Below are positions 1-8,327 of a stretch of 64,000 nt of DNA, piece after piece. The stretch's first letter is position 1, and the number at the start of each line of letters is the position of its first letter. The stretch comes from Haloferula luteola. GTDB taxonomy: Bacteria > Verrucomicrobiota > Verrucomicrobiia > Verrucomicrobiales > Akkermansiaceae. A program made the position numbers and the translations under genes. The notes beneath the pieces were generated by a model, which did not search any database, was not told where the DNA came from, and saw nothing but the letters and a program-made list of their open reading frames with translations. The DNA lies in assembly GCF_014201715.1 (NCBI RefSeq), contig NZ_JACHFD010000004.1, positions 62,001-126,000 of the forward strand, given 5' to 3'.

Positions 1-1
1 G

Positions 2-58
2 ATGGAGGAGGGGGTGAAGGAAACGGTCCACTGGCTGCGCGAAAAGGTATGGGTCTGA
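2..58 (+). CDS. C-terminal tail of a protein cut by the window start, probably a nucleotide-sugar epimerase
   Basis: An open frame enters from the left edge and stops with TGA at 56-58. The visible tail reads EEGVKETVHWLREKVWV. The pattern 'eGv..tv.Wlre' is common at the C-terminus of NAD-dependent sugar epimerases/dehydratases. That would fit the glycosyltransferases that follow. Only 18 codons are visible, so the family call is an inference and could be wrong. It overlaps or abuts the next gene, which suggests one transcript. Confidence 0.4.
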   Translation: MEEGVKETVHWLREKVWV

Positions 59-69
59 AGAGAGATGCC

Positions 70-1221
70 ATGCGAGTGGTGGTGGCCGGGCAGTTTCCGC
101 CTCCGATTGGGGGGCAGAACATTTGCATCCAGCGGATGGTGCATTTGTTGGAGAAATGTCCTGGGTGTGAAGTCGATCACCTCAAGCTGGAGTTTACTCG
201 CAGCTGGTCGGCTGCGCGGCGGTTTGATGCCCATAAAGTGACGGAGCTCTTCCGGGTGTTGGGTCGCCTCGTGAAGTTGCGGGCGCGAGGGAAGATCGAC
301 GCGGTGATTTTCCCCGCGGGGGGGCCGCATCGAATTGCGATTTTACGGGACCTGTTGTTGTTGCCCTTCATTCGCCTAGCTTGTTCCCGGGTGCTTCTTC
401 ATTTCCACGCTGCGGGATTGGCGGAGAAATGGGGAGATCGTCCGTCCACGTTTCAGAGCTTGGGGTGCTGGATCTATCGAATCTGCTGCCGGGAAGCGAT
501 CGTGATTACCGAGTTCGGGCGCAAGGACGCCGCCTGCTTGGGAATCGAAGAGATTCATCTGCTGCCGAACTATTGTGAAGATTGGGCGGGTGGAGTGAGA
601 TCCAGAGTCGAGAAGGAGACGATCACTTGTTTGTCCATCGGGCATTTGTGCGAGGACAAAGGCACCCCTGCCTTGCTGCGTGCTTTCGGGAAGATTGCCG
701 GAGAGTTTCCCCAGCTTCATCTCCGCTTGGTCGGTGAACCGATTGCTCCCTACAGTGAGGAGGCATTGATGGCCGACCGGGAAGCCACGGGGGCGAAGGA
801 ACGCATTCATGGGTCGGGTCCCCTGAGTGGGGATGCCTTGCAGGACGCCTATCGTGAGGGGGATCTGTTTGTTTTCAGCAGTGTGGCTCCGTATGAATCT
901 TTTGGCTTGGTGATGGTAGAAGCCATGCAATGGAGCTTGCCCTTGGTGGTGACCGATTGGCGGGCGAATCTTTCGGTGGCGGGGGAAAAGTTTGGGGGAG
1001 TGGTGGTGGAGATCGATCAGGGAAGGGATTTGGCGGATTCTCTGGCGGATAGCCTGCGCAAGGCGGTGCTGGCTCGGGGAGATTGGCCCCAATGGGGAGA
1101 GCAGAACCGGAAGTACTACGAGAGCCGTTACACAGAGGCGCGCTTCAAGGATGGGATTCAGGCGATTTTGGGTTTGCCGAGGGAGGAAAGCGGAGAGGTG
1201 CCGAGGGGCGTGAGAGGATGA
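70..1221 (+). CDS. Glycosyltransferase family 4 (GT-B fold)
   Basis: A 383-residue soluble glycosyltransferase that probably adds a sugar to a lipid-linked polysaccharide intermediate at the cytoplasmic membrane. The N-terminus (RVVVAGQFPPPIGGQN) is the glycine-rich start of a GT-B fold. The C-terminal half has the GT4 donor-site signature E-x7-E in ESFGLVMVEAM (about residues 276-284). I chose the ATG at 70 because GAAGAGAG lies just upstream and the protein then begins with the beta-strand. The frame also offers an ATG at 49. The stop overlaps the next start by 4 bp (ATGA), indicating translational coupling with the HAD-UbiA gene. The sugar specificity cannot be read from sequence. Confidence 0.88.
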   Translation: MRVVVAGQFPPPIGGQNICIQRMVHLLEKCPGCEVDHLKLEFTRSWSAARRFDAHKVTELFRVLGRLVKLRARGKIDAVIFPAGGPHRIAILRDLLLLPFIRLACSRVLLHFHAAGLAEKWGDRPSTFQSLGCWIYRICCREAIVITEFGRKDAACLGIEEIHLLPNYCEDWAGGVRSRVEKETITCLSIGHLCEDKGTPALLRAFGKIAGEFPQLHLRLVGEPIAPYSEEALMADREATGAKERIHGSGPLSGDALQDAYREGDLFVFSSVAPYESFGLVMVEAMQWSLPLVVTDWRANLSVAGEKFGGVVVEIDQGRDLADSLADSLRKAVLARGDWPQWGEQNRKYYESRYTEARFKDGIQAILGLPREESGEVPRGVRG

Positions 1222-2690
1222 AGAGCGAGTTGGAAGTTCCAGATCCGGGAAGGAGACTTTCTTCTGAGCCCCCTTTGGCGGTGGACTTGGATGGGACCTT
1301 GTTTCGAGTGGACACCTTGTGGGAAGGGGTGGCGAGGATGTTGCGACGGGATCCGCAGGGGCTGCTCTTGCTGCCCCTTTTTTGTGTCCGGGGGAAACCC
1401 TATCTCAAGCGCATGGTGGCCGAGCGCTCGGGATTGCTTGCGGAGCATTTGCCGTGGAACGAGGCGGTGGTGGCATTTTTGGAGGAGGAGAAAGCCCAGG
1501 GGAGGCGGCTGCTTTTGGTGTCCGGAGCCGACTTTGAGTTGGCGAAGCGGTTGACCGAGAAAAGTGGTTTGTTTGAAGAATGGTGGACCACCGAGGAGAA
1601 GGTGAACCTCATCGGAAAGCGCAAAGGGCAGCGATTGGTGGAGGTCTTTGGAGAGGGAGGATTCGATTACCTCGGCAATTCCATGGTGGATGTGGAGGTC
1701 TGGTCGCAATGCCGGCGGGTGCATGTGACCAACCCGGACCCGGGGGTCTTGCGCCGATTGCGGCAGATGGGGAAGGAGTTTGAGTTTCATGGCGATTTGC
1801 CACGTCCCTGGCGGAGTGGTGTTCGGCAGTTGCGATGTCACCAGTGGGTGAAGAACTTGCTCGTGCTGGTGCCCTTGCTGGCCAGCCATCGGTTCTATTC
1901 CGCGGAGATGACGGCGACGGGCTTGGCGTTTCTTTGCTTCAGTCTGGGTGCATCGAGTGTCTATCTCCTCAATGATTTGCTCGATTTGGAGCATGACCGG
2001 AAGCACCCAGTGAAGCGATTCCGACCGGCGGCGGTGGGAGAGGTTCCGGTGCTGTGGCTGTTCGCCGGGGCGCCTGTCTTGGCGATGGTGGCCTTGGGTT
2101 TGTCTTTGGTGTTCCTTCCTCCTTCGTTCACTCTGACCTTGGGGTTCTATTTCTTCCTCACCTTGGCGTATTCATTCCGGCTCAAGCAGGTGGCCATGGT
2201 GGATGTGGTCGTGCTGGCGATGCTCTACACCTTGCGCATTGTGGGTGGAGCGTTTGCGATTGGGGTGGTTCCTTCGCCTTGGATTCTCGCATTCTCGCTG
2301 TTGATGTTCACCAGTTTGGCCTTTGCGAAGCGCCACGGGGAAATCATGGGGATGTGGGCGGATCCGCATCGCCCCGAAGGGGAGCAGGTTCCCGGTCGGG
2401 GGTATCGCCTGGAGCACTCGGCGTTTCTACCGGGGGTGGGAATGTTGGCAGGTACAGGAGCCGTGGTGGTCGCGGGATTCTATGCGGTGGATGAAAACAC
2501 CCGGGAGCTCTATGCCCATCCTGAGTATTTGTGGGGAGTCCTGCCGGTGTTTTTGTTTTGGTTGAACCGGCTGTGGCGTTTCGCGGACCGTGGGGTGCTG
2601 CATGCGGATCCGGTTCTTTTCGCCGTGAAAGATCCGTTCAGCTGGCTCTGCGGGATCGCGCTGGTGGGGATCGGTCTCGCGGCATTGTAG
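1218..2690 (+). CDS. HAD hydrolase-UbiA prenyltransferase fusion, phosphoribosyl-polyprenyl-phosphate synthase-like
   Basis: A 490-residue two-domain protein. Residues 1-200 form a HAD-type phosphatase/hydrolase with motif I DLDGT at 23-27 and a late acidic motif region (LGNSMVDVEVW). The rest is a multi-pass UbiA-superfamily domain with the first Asp-rich motif ND-xx-D-xxx-D at 252-260, continuing HPVKRFRP, and a second conserved stretch YSFRLKQVAMVD. The HP-x-K-xx-RP extension after the Asp motif is typical of the DPPR-synthase branch, which transfers phosphoribose from PRPP to polyprenyl phosphate. That branch assignment is an inference. The HAD domain could remove the 5-phosphate of the product. 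It is coupled to the preceding glycosyltransferase and convergent with a GT-C-like gene. HAD-UbiA fusions are known but their substrates are mostly unproven. Confidence 0.85.
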   Translation: MKSELEVPDPGRRLSSEPPLAVDLDGTLFRVDTLWEGVARMLRRDPQGLLLLPLFCVRGKPYLKRMVAERSGLLAEHLPWNEAVVAFLEEEKAQGRRLLLVSGADFELAKRLTEKSGLFEEWWTTEEKVNLIGKRKGQRLVEVFGEGGFDYLGNSMVDVEVWSQCRRVHVTNPDPGVLRRLRQMGKEFEFHGDLPRPWRSGVRQLRCHQWVKNLLVLVPLLASHRFYSAEMTATGLAFLCFSLGASSVYLLNDLLDLEHDRKHPVKRFRPAAVGEVPVLWLFAGAPVLAMVALGLSLVFLPPSFTLTLGFYFFLTLAYSFRLKQVAMVDVVVLAMLYTLRIVGGAFAIGVVPSPWILAFSLLMFTSLAFAKRHGEIMGMWADPHRPEGEQVPGRGYRLEHSAFLPGVGMLAGTGAVVVAGFYAVDENTRELYAHPEYLWGVLPVFLFWLNRLWRFADRGVLHADPVLFAVKDPFSWLCGIALVGIGLAAL

Positions 2691-2731
2691 AGGCCGTGGA
2701 ACGAGGCTGGGAAGGCTGCTGGGATGGCGGC

Positions 2732-4117
2732 TCAGTCGGCTTGCGCCTTTTCTCGATCGGAGATGACTTTCTCCACGCGGTAATCGGGGACGAGTTCGGT
2801 GAGACCGCTGTCCATCAACCATTCGCTGAGGGTTCGGATGGGAATCGCGTGCCTTTGGGTGGAGGCCGAGTATTGCAAAAGCCAGGCATTGAGCGTGGCA
2901 AGGGGCGCTGAGCCTTGGGAGGGAAGGGGGCGCGCGAGGAAGAAAAGGAGGGCGACGAAGCCGATCTGGGCGGCACCAGATTTTCCGAGGAGTGGGGTGG
3001 GGGAAATCCAGCGGGCGGTCAGGACGAAGGAGAGGGAGAGGAGCGGTGCGAAGTAGCCGGGGTGGGTGCAGAGGTAGCCAAAGTTGACCACCAAACATCC
3101 GCCGATCGCCAGCCCGATGAGGAGATTCGTGGAATCTGCCAGCCTTTTGGGGAGGGTGCCAAGGCGGGCAGCCATCCAAACGGGCAGAAGGGGCGCCGCC
3201 ATGATCAGCCAGAACAAGGCGCGCAGCAGATTGGAGGCGGAGGATCTCAGACTGCCTCCGGTAAGGATTCCTGCCTGTCGATTGGTCGCATTGAGCTCGG
3301 CCGTGGCCGCCCTGAAGGCGTCCATGCCCCCGTAGGCATTGGCGGTGGCGAGGAGGATTCCGGCGAGGAGCAAAGCGCCGACGATGCCGGAAATCCAGAG
3401 GCTGCGGCGGCGGAAATCCAGCAGTACCAAGGCAATGACCATCGGGGCAAACATGACCAAGGTGGACATGCGAAAAGCGGCGATGGCGAGCATGGTGCCG
3501 ACCAAGAGAGGGTACCACCACCCCCGATGGTCTGCGCGGCCGGGGAGGGAGAGCAACCAGGCGATGACGGCGCCAAAAAGCAAATCGGAGGCATGGGTGG
3601 TGCCGACGCTGGCAATATTGAGTGAGACCCAGCTGAAGGCGAACATCAGCGTCAGAACCGTGGCAAATGCTCGGGTGGTGTGCCTCCGGCACGCCGCGTA
3701 GTGGATCGGGATTGCGGCGAGATAGGAGAGAAGCGAAATGGCCTGGACCGAATGGTAGGAAGTGAGGCCCATGGCATGGAACCAGTGGGCCACCTGGAGG
3801 AATCCGATGTATCCCGGTGGGTGGACGACGGCCCCTCCTTTTTCGACGGCTACGGTGTATCCGGAGGCATCGATCCAAAAAGGCGCGGGGCTCCAGTAGA
3901 GGGCGACCACCCCCAAGGCCACGAGGGGGATCCAGCCGCATTCCCGCAAGGTGGAGAAGAGATTCTTCGTAGCGGGAGGCACCTGCACGGGCGGGAGGTT
4001 GGGGGAAGCATGGCGAATGACAAGGGTGGATTGGATTTCACGTAGGAGGGCAAAACGCGGCGAATCGATCCCCTTCCAAGAGCCCTGGCGCAGATGTCGC
4101 GTTTTTAGCCGTGACAC
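2732..4117 (-). CDS. Polytopic membrane protein, GT-C-like glycosyltransferase (DUF2723/GT39-like)
   Basis: A 461-residue integral membrane protein with about ten hydrophobic segments starting near residue 62. A conserved-looking loop after the first segment carries D83 and HPPGY (99-103). This resembles the D...HPPGY loop of DUF2723/protein-mannosyltransferase-like GT-C enzymes, which use polyprenyl-phosphate sugars on the outer face of the membrane. Its place beside the HAD-UbiA fusion makes it a candidate user of that enzyme's lipid-linked sugar. The first 60 residues are poorly hydrophobic, and the true start may lie downstream. The start region also overlaps the leader of the divergent sugar transferase. 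The GT-C assignment is based on topology and one motif. Confidence 0.75.
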   Translation of the reverse strand: MSRLKTRHLRQGSWKGIDSPRFALLREIQSTLVIRHASPNLPPVQVPPATKNLFSTLRECGWIPLVALGVVALYWSPAPFWIDASGYTVAVEKGGAVVHPPGYIGFLQVAHWFHAMGLTSYHSVQAISLLSYLAAIPIHYAACRRHTTRAFATVLTLMFAFSWVSLNIASVGTTHASDLLFGAVIAWLLSLPGRADHRGWWYPLLVGTMLAIAAFRMSTLVMFAPMVIALVLLDFRRRSLWISGIVGALLLAGILLATANAYGGMDAFRAATAELNATNRQAGILTGGSLRSSASNLLRALFWLIMAAPLLPVWMAARLGTLPKRLADSTNLLIGLAIGGCLVVNFGYLCTHPGYFAPLLSLSFVLTARWISPTPLLGKSGAAQIGFVALLFFLARPLPSQGSAPLATLNAWLLQYSASTQRHAIPIRTLSEWLMDSGLTELVPDYRVEKVISDREKAQAD

Positions 4118-4167
4118 CCTTGAGAGCCTTCGATTACTGCGGTTGCGGGTCTTCCCTCGGATTCATT

Positions 4168-5586
4168 ATGGTCAATCGAAAAGAAGCGTTTTCCATCCAG
4201 ATTCTCCAACTGGTGGATGCGGGGCTGGTATGGCTCGGTTTTACGGTAGCTTCGTTGCTTCGCAGTCCGTTGCGTGAGATTCGCAGCTTGCCCCCCACGG
4301 ATGCTGCGGGCTTGGAGCAGATGACCTGGGTGCTTTTCATTTCGGTCCCCTTCACGCCCCTGCTGCTGGAGTTTTTCCGATTTTATCGGACTCCTCGGAC
4401 CAAAACCACGGTGGTCTCGATCAAGCAGCTGGTGCGCACCCTTTTCGTGCTGGGCTTGGTCCTGGGGATGATTGCTTTGTTCATTCGGCCCTTGGAAGGG
4501 ATTCGCTTTGACGCCAGCCGGGTGATTCTGGGCGGTGGCGTCATCCTTTCCTTCCTGTTCCTGCTGATCCGGGACCGGGTCTTCACCTATCTGTTGAGCA
4601 ATCGTCAGGTCCGTGACATTCACAAGGAACGAGTTGTCATTGCTGGATCGACTCAGGAGATTGCTCAATTCGAGGCGGAATTGGATCCCGAAATCATTGA
4701 CGCGTGGGACCTGACCGCTCGGTTTGATCTGGAATCATGCTCGGTGGATGAGTTTTACCAGCTGCTCAAACTGCATTCGGTGGAGCGGGTGATTTTCACC
4801 GCAGGAGGCACCTCCTTTGATCGCTTGTCGCTGGCGATTGAAGCCTGCGAGCTGCAGGGCGTGGAGGCGTGGGTGGGAGCCGCGTTCATTCGGACTCAGA
4901 TCGCGCGTCCGACTTTTGATGTGGTGGGGAATCAACCGATGCTGGTGCTGCGATCGACGCCGGAGCTGTCCTGGGAGGTGGCGATGAAGGCGGTATTTGA
5001 TCGGGTGGGTGCCTTGTTCCTGATTCTGGCGACCTCACCGCTATGGATCGTCGCGTGGCTGGGGATTCGGATTTCCAGTCCGGGAGCCTCGGCGTTTTTC
5101 GCTCAGAAGCGTGCCGGACGCTATGGCAAGCCTTTCAGGATGTGGAAATTCCGCACGATGGTGCCGAATGCGGAAGCGATGCTTGAGCAGATCAAGCAGG
5201 AGCAAGGGAACGAGATGGATGGACCGGTCTTCAAGCTCAAGCGGGACCCGCGGATCTTTCCCTTTGGGGCGCTGTTGCGGAAACTGAGCATTGATGAGCT
5301 ACCACAACTATTGAATGTGCTGTTAGGCGACATGAGCTTGGTGGGGCCGCGCCCCTTGCCGCTGTATGAAGTGGAAGCCTTTGAAAAATCCGCGCACCGG
5401 CGTCGCCTGAGCGTCAAACCGGGCATCACCTGCGAATGGCAAGCGGGGGGCAGAAACCGGATCACCTCCTTTGAGGAGTGGGTGCGGATGGATCTCGAAT
5501 ACATCGACAATTGGTCGCTTTGGTTGGATTTCAAGATCCTCCTGAAAACGATTCCAGCGGTGCTCTTTGGGCGCGGAGCGGCCTGA
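4168..5586 (+). CDS. Polyprenyl glycosylphosphotransferase (priming sugar transferase, WcaJ/WbaP-like)
   Basis: A 472-residue enzyme expected to start a polysaccharide repeat unit by moving a sugar-1-phosphate onto undecaprenyl phosphate at the cytoplasmic face. N-terminal hydrophobic segments (about residues 10-135) are followed by a soluble region and one membrane segment near 275. The C-terminal catalytic domain has KFRTM (near 328), SIDELPQLLNVLLGDMSLVGP with the Asp-Glu pair at 376-377, and a PGITCEWQ segment. I used ATG 4168 (MVNRKEAF) because the upstream extension in this frame overlaps the divergent gene and has no membrane or domain character. A second member of this family lies at 33780-35159, so the locus has two priming enzymes. 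Confidence 0.92.
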   Translation: MVNRKEAFSIQILQLVDAGLVWLGFTVASLLRSPLREIRSLPPTDAAGLEQMTWVLFISVPFTPLLLEFFRFYRTPRTKTTVVSIKQLVRTLFVLGLVLGMIALFIRPLEGIRFDASRVILGGGVILSFLFLLIRDRVFTYLLSNRQVRDIHKERVVIAGSTQEIAQFEAELDPEIIDAWDLTARFDLESCSVDEFYQLLKLHSVERVIFTAGGTSFDRLSLAIEACELQGVEAWVGAAFIRTQIARPTFDVVGNQPMLVLRSTPELSWEVAMKAVFDRVGALFLILATSPLWIVAWLGIRISSPGASAFFAQKRAGRYGKPFRMWKFRTMVPNAEAMLEQIKQEQGNEMDGPVFKLKRDPRIFPFGALLRKLSIDELPQLLNVLLGDMSLVGPRPLPLYEVEAFEKSAHRRRLSVKPGITCEWQAGGRNRITSFEEWVRMDLEYIDNWSLWLDFKILLKTIPAVLFGRGAA

Positions 5587-5633
5587 ACGAGGTCGGGGGT
5601 TGCGGGCTGAATTCGTTTTGGCACCATCGCGTC

Positions 5634-7586
5634 ATGAAAATGCTGGTTGTTGCCATTCTCGCGACCCTTGCCATGGCGGTCCTATGGGGCCCCCAAACCG
5701 TGGCCTGGAGCTGGGGTCCGGCGTTGGTGACTTTGAGCCTGGGGGTTTTGGGGGCTTGTGGGGTGCGGCCTGCGTGGCGTTATTCACCGATCCTAGGGGG
5801 CCTGGTGGCGGCGGCGGTCTTGTGGTTGGGCTGGGTAGCGGTGCGATCGCCAGTCCGTGAGGAAGCCCTCCAGGATGGCCTGCTGGTGGTGGGAATGCTG
5901 GGGATGGCTTGGCTGGGGTCTCGGCTGGATCCTCGACGGTCTGCCTTTCGGGCTTTGCCGGTGGGCTTGAGCTTCCTGGTGCTGGCGAATGGCGTGGTGG
6001 CGCTCGTGCAATGGATGCGTCCTGAGTTTGCCTGGCCCTATGGGGCCCGCCCTTATCCGAATCCGAGTGGGTTCTTTGGGCACTACAACTACTTCTCGAA
6101 TTTCTTGGTTGGGGCGGCGTTCTTTTGTGCGCCACGCATCTTTTTCTCGGACGATCGTCGCTGGGAGAAGGTGCTGTATGCGGTGGCGGTGATCTCGACG
6201 ATCGTGCTGGTGCCGCTTTCTGGGTCGCGCGGGGGTCTGCTGGGTTTGATCGCCGCCTGTTTCCTGTTCTTTTTGGGAACCGGACTGATGGCGTGGAGGC
6301 GAAAGCAGCGGGGGGTGGTGGTCGCCGCCATCGTGAGCCCGGTCCTGGGATTGATCGTGCTTCTGTTAGCCTGGGCGTCGCTGAGGGGAACCGAAGGAGG
6401 CCAAATGACCTCATCCAATCTTAACCAGACATTCAAAAACAACGATCGGCTCAGTTGGTATGAGGTCGCAATGGCCGTGATCAAGGAGCATCCTCTCGAG
6501 GGTGGAGGCAGCCGGGCGTTTGCTTGGGAGCGGAATCAGCATTGGAGTCTGAAGGGGATCGGAGTGGCACTGGAGAATGAGCCATTTGTTCACAATGAAG
6601 CCCTCCAGTTGACCGCGGACTATGGATGGCTTGGCTTCGGCTTGGTCGGTGGCGCGCTTGCTGTGTTGGTTTGTTTCCGGATGGTGGGCTTGGTGTTGGG
6701 AGAAGAAGGCGAGGGGGTCGAGGAAACCTACGGAGCCGTCGGATTGGGGGTGCTGAGTGCCCTCGGAGGCATGCTGGTGCAGTCGAATTTCAGTTTTGTC
6801 TTTCACCTGCTTCCTTCGGTGTTGCTGCTCGGGTTGTGGTTGGGGCTGGGAGGATTGCGGGGTCTGCGGCCGGAAAAGGGGAGTGCGATCCGGCTTTTGC
6901 CAGGACGCCTGGTCAGTGTGGCGGGTGGGTTGGGATTGTTGTATTTCGGTGTTCTCGGAAGCCTGGCCCTGGCGGCTTTGTGGCCGGCCCTTTACGCCAA
7001 ACCGCCATGGATCTCGGAATCGCCACGAAAAGGGTTCGAGCGGATGGATGAGGCCATGGAGTGGTGGCCGAGCTGGAGACTGCTGCAGATGAAGGGAGTC
7101 GCTTTGCGAAAACTGGCGAGCGACGAAACGGCGACCTCAGAACAGCGGTGGGCGGACTATCGTGCCGCAGAGGCCACCTTTGAGAAGGCGACGCAACTCC
7201 ACCCGAAAAATGCCGCGCTCTTCCTCGATCAGGCGAATGCGCTTTCCGTGCTTCAGAAGAATGACGAAGCCGAGCAGAGTTTCGAGCAGGGCGTGAAACT
7301 CACGGGGCGATTGGAGACGGTGTTTCAGTCTCGATTCTACTACGCGCACCATTTGTATGAGGCGGCGGTGAGAGATTGGAACTCGCGCCAACCGGAGCGA
7401 GCGAGAGCTCGGCTGGAAGCGGCCAAGGACTTGCTCGAAGAAGCTCAGGTGTTGGGACCCCGTTGGGCGCTCCACAAGGACCTTCCCGGGTTGGAGAAGC
7501 AAATTGGCGAGCTCGATGGATTCCTTGAGTCCGCCGCGATTGCTCCCTCGGGTTGGAGTCGCCCGGTTCCAGTCGATGGGGACTGA
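5634..7586 (+). CDS. O-antigen ligase family membrane protein with C-terminal TPR region
   Basis: A 650-residue protein. Residues 1-510 contain a dozen or so hydrophobic segments and the long periplasmic loop typical of the Wzy_C/WaaL family, including a GSRGG segment and an ENEPFVHNEALQL segment. The final 140 residues are soluble and helical, with TPR-like units (ATFEKATQLHPKNAALFLDQ and the following helix pairs). Members of this family polymerise or ligate lipid-linked glycans on the periplasmic side. The TPR extension probably docks partners. It begins 47 bp after the priming transferase stop, so both are likely co-transcribed. Whether it acts as polymerase, ligase or protein O-glycosyltransferase is open. 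Two other family members occur in the window. Confidence 0.87.
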   Translation: MKMLVVAILATLAMAVLWGPQTVAWSWGPALVTLSLGVLGACGVRPAWRYSPILGGLVAAAVLWLGWVAVRSPVREEALQDGLLVVGMLGMAWLGSRLDPRRSAFRALPVGLSFLVLANGVVALVQWMRPEFAWPYGARPYPNPSGFFGHYNYFSNFLVGAAFFCAPRIFFSDDRRWEKVLYAVAVISTIVLVPLSGSRGGLLGLIAACFLFFLGTGLMAWRRKQRGVVVAAIVSPVLGLIVLLLAWASLRGTEGGQMTSSNLNQTFKNNDRLSWYEVAMAVIKEHPLEGGGSRAFAWERNQHWSLKGIGVALENEPFVHNEALQLTADYGWLGFGLVGGALAVLVCFRMVGLVLGEEGEGVEETYGAVGLGVLSALGGMLVQSNFSFVFHLLPSVLLLGLWLGLGGLRGLRPEKGSAIRLLPGRLVSVAGGLGLLYFGVLGSLALAALWPALYAKPPWISESPRKGFERMDEAMEWWPSWRLLQMKGVALRKLASDETATSEQRWADYRAAEATFEKATQLHPKNAALFLDQANALSVLQKNDEAEQSFEQGVKLTGRLETVFQSRFYYAHHLYEAAVRDWNSRQPERARARLEAAKDLLEEAQVLGPRWALHKDLPGLEKQIGELDGFLESAAIAPSGWSRPVPVDGD

Positions 7587-7589
7587 GGC

Positions 7590-8327
7590 TCAGCCCTGGA
7601 TGTTCGCCCACTGGATGTTTTCCTCCGCCAGTTCCGCAAGGAGCTGGCGGATTTTTTTGTCCGCATCGGGCAAGGGAAGAAGCGGGGAACCCATCGGAAG
7701 CTCGCTCTCCAGGCTGTAGGGCATCGTGGCCGTCACGTAGGCCCAACCCTGAGCCTCGCCCTTGATCACGCGGTCGCGAATGTCGATCAGCGTGCGCTCG
7801 GTGTGGCTTTCGGTGATGCTCGAATGTCCCACAAAGAAGTAATAGGTCAGGCAGTTGTGGGTGATGACTTTCCGGCCCTCGGGCGTTTCGATCGCCTGGT
7901 CCTGTTTCGAGAGCAAGCGGGTGACCGGAATCGAGCCGCCATGGGCGAGCTCCAGCGTGGAGGTGGAACTCACCAACGAGCGGTGGCCCTGCGTCGGCAT
8001 GCAGCGTTCCGGACGGTGGATGGAGTTCGCGAGGTCGTATCCTGACATCACCACCGAGAGATCGGCAAAGTCATAGGGCGACCGTCCGGTGATGTAAGAA
8101 AACTCTTCCTGGCGAGGCAGTCGGCAGTGAGCTTTGGCGAAGCGAGTGTCCTTGGCCAGGATGGCCAGTTCTTTCTCTGAGGGCGGGTAGCCCTCGAGGT
8201 CCCATAGCCCGAGGTGTTCGGGCACATTCAGGCTCATGGCGCTGTCGACTTCCTTGAAGTCGGGGAGAAAGAAGATGGTGGAGAGGCCCGCAGCGAGGAG
8301 CGCGGTGAGAAGGAGTGCCCGCTTCAT
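7590..8327 (-). CDS. epsI: Exosortase-associated EpsI family protein
   Basis: A 245-residue exported protein with an N-terminal membrane anchor (about residues 3-21). The C-terminal body carries the EpsI/DUF3485 signature HRPERCMPTQG, with His104 and Cys109. EpsI proteins accompany exosortases in exopolysaccharide loci or are fused to them. They act on the periplasmic side, and their biochemical role is not firmly known. The start codon overlaps the upstream exosortase stop by 4 bp (ATGA), so the two are translationally coupled. The gene ends only 3 bp from the convergent O-antigen ligase gene. The call is firm from the motif and the partner gene. Confidence 0.9.
   Translation of the reverse strand: MKRALLLTALLAAGLSTIFFLPDFKEVDSAMSLNVPEHLGLWDLEGYPPSEKELAILAKDTRFAKAHCRLPRQEEFSYITGRSPYDFADLSVVMSGYDLANSIHRPERCMPTQGHRSLVSSTSTLELAHGGSIPVTRLLSKQDQAIETPEGRKVITHNCLTYYFFVGHSSITESHTERTLIDIRDRVIKGEAQGWAYVTATMPYSLESELPMGSPLLPLPDADKKIRQLLAELAEENIQWANIQG

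Noticed and set aside
2427..3941. Long minus-strand ORF of 504 codons overlapping the GT-C gene and the HAD-UbiA gene
   Set aside because: Its translation is Arg/Pro/His-rich without domain or membrane pattern, in a shifted frame against two well-supported genes. It is a GC-rich shadow frame.
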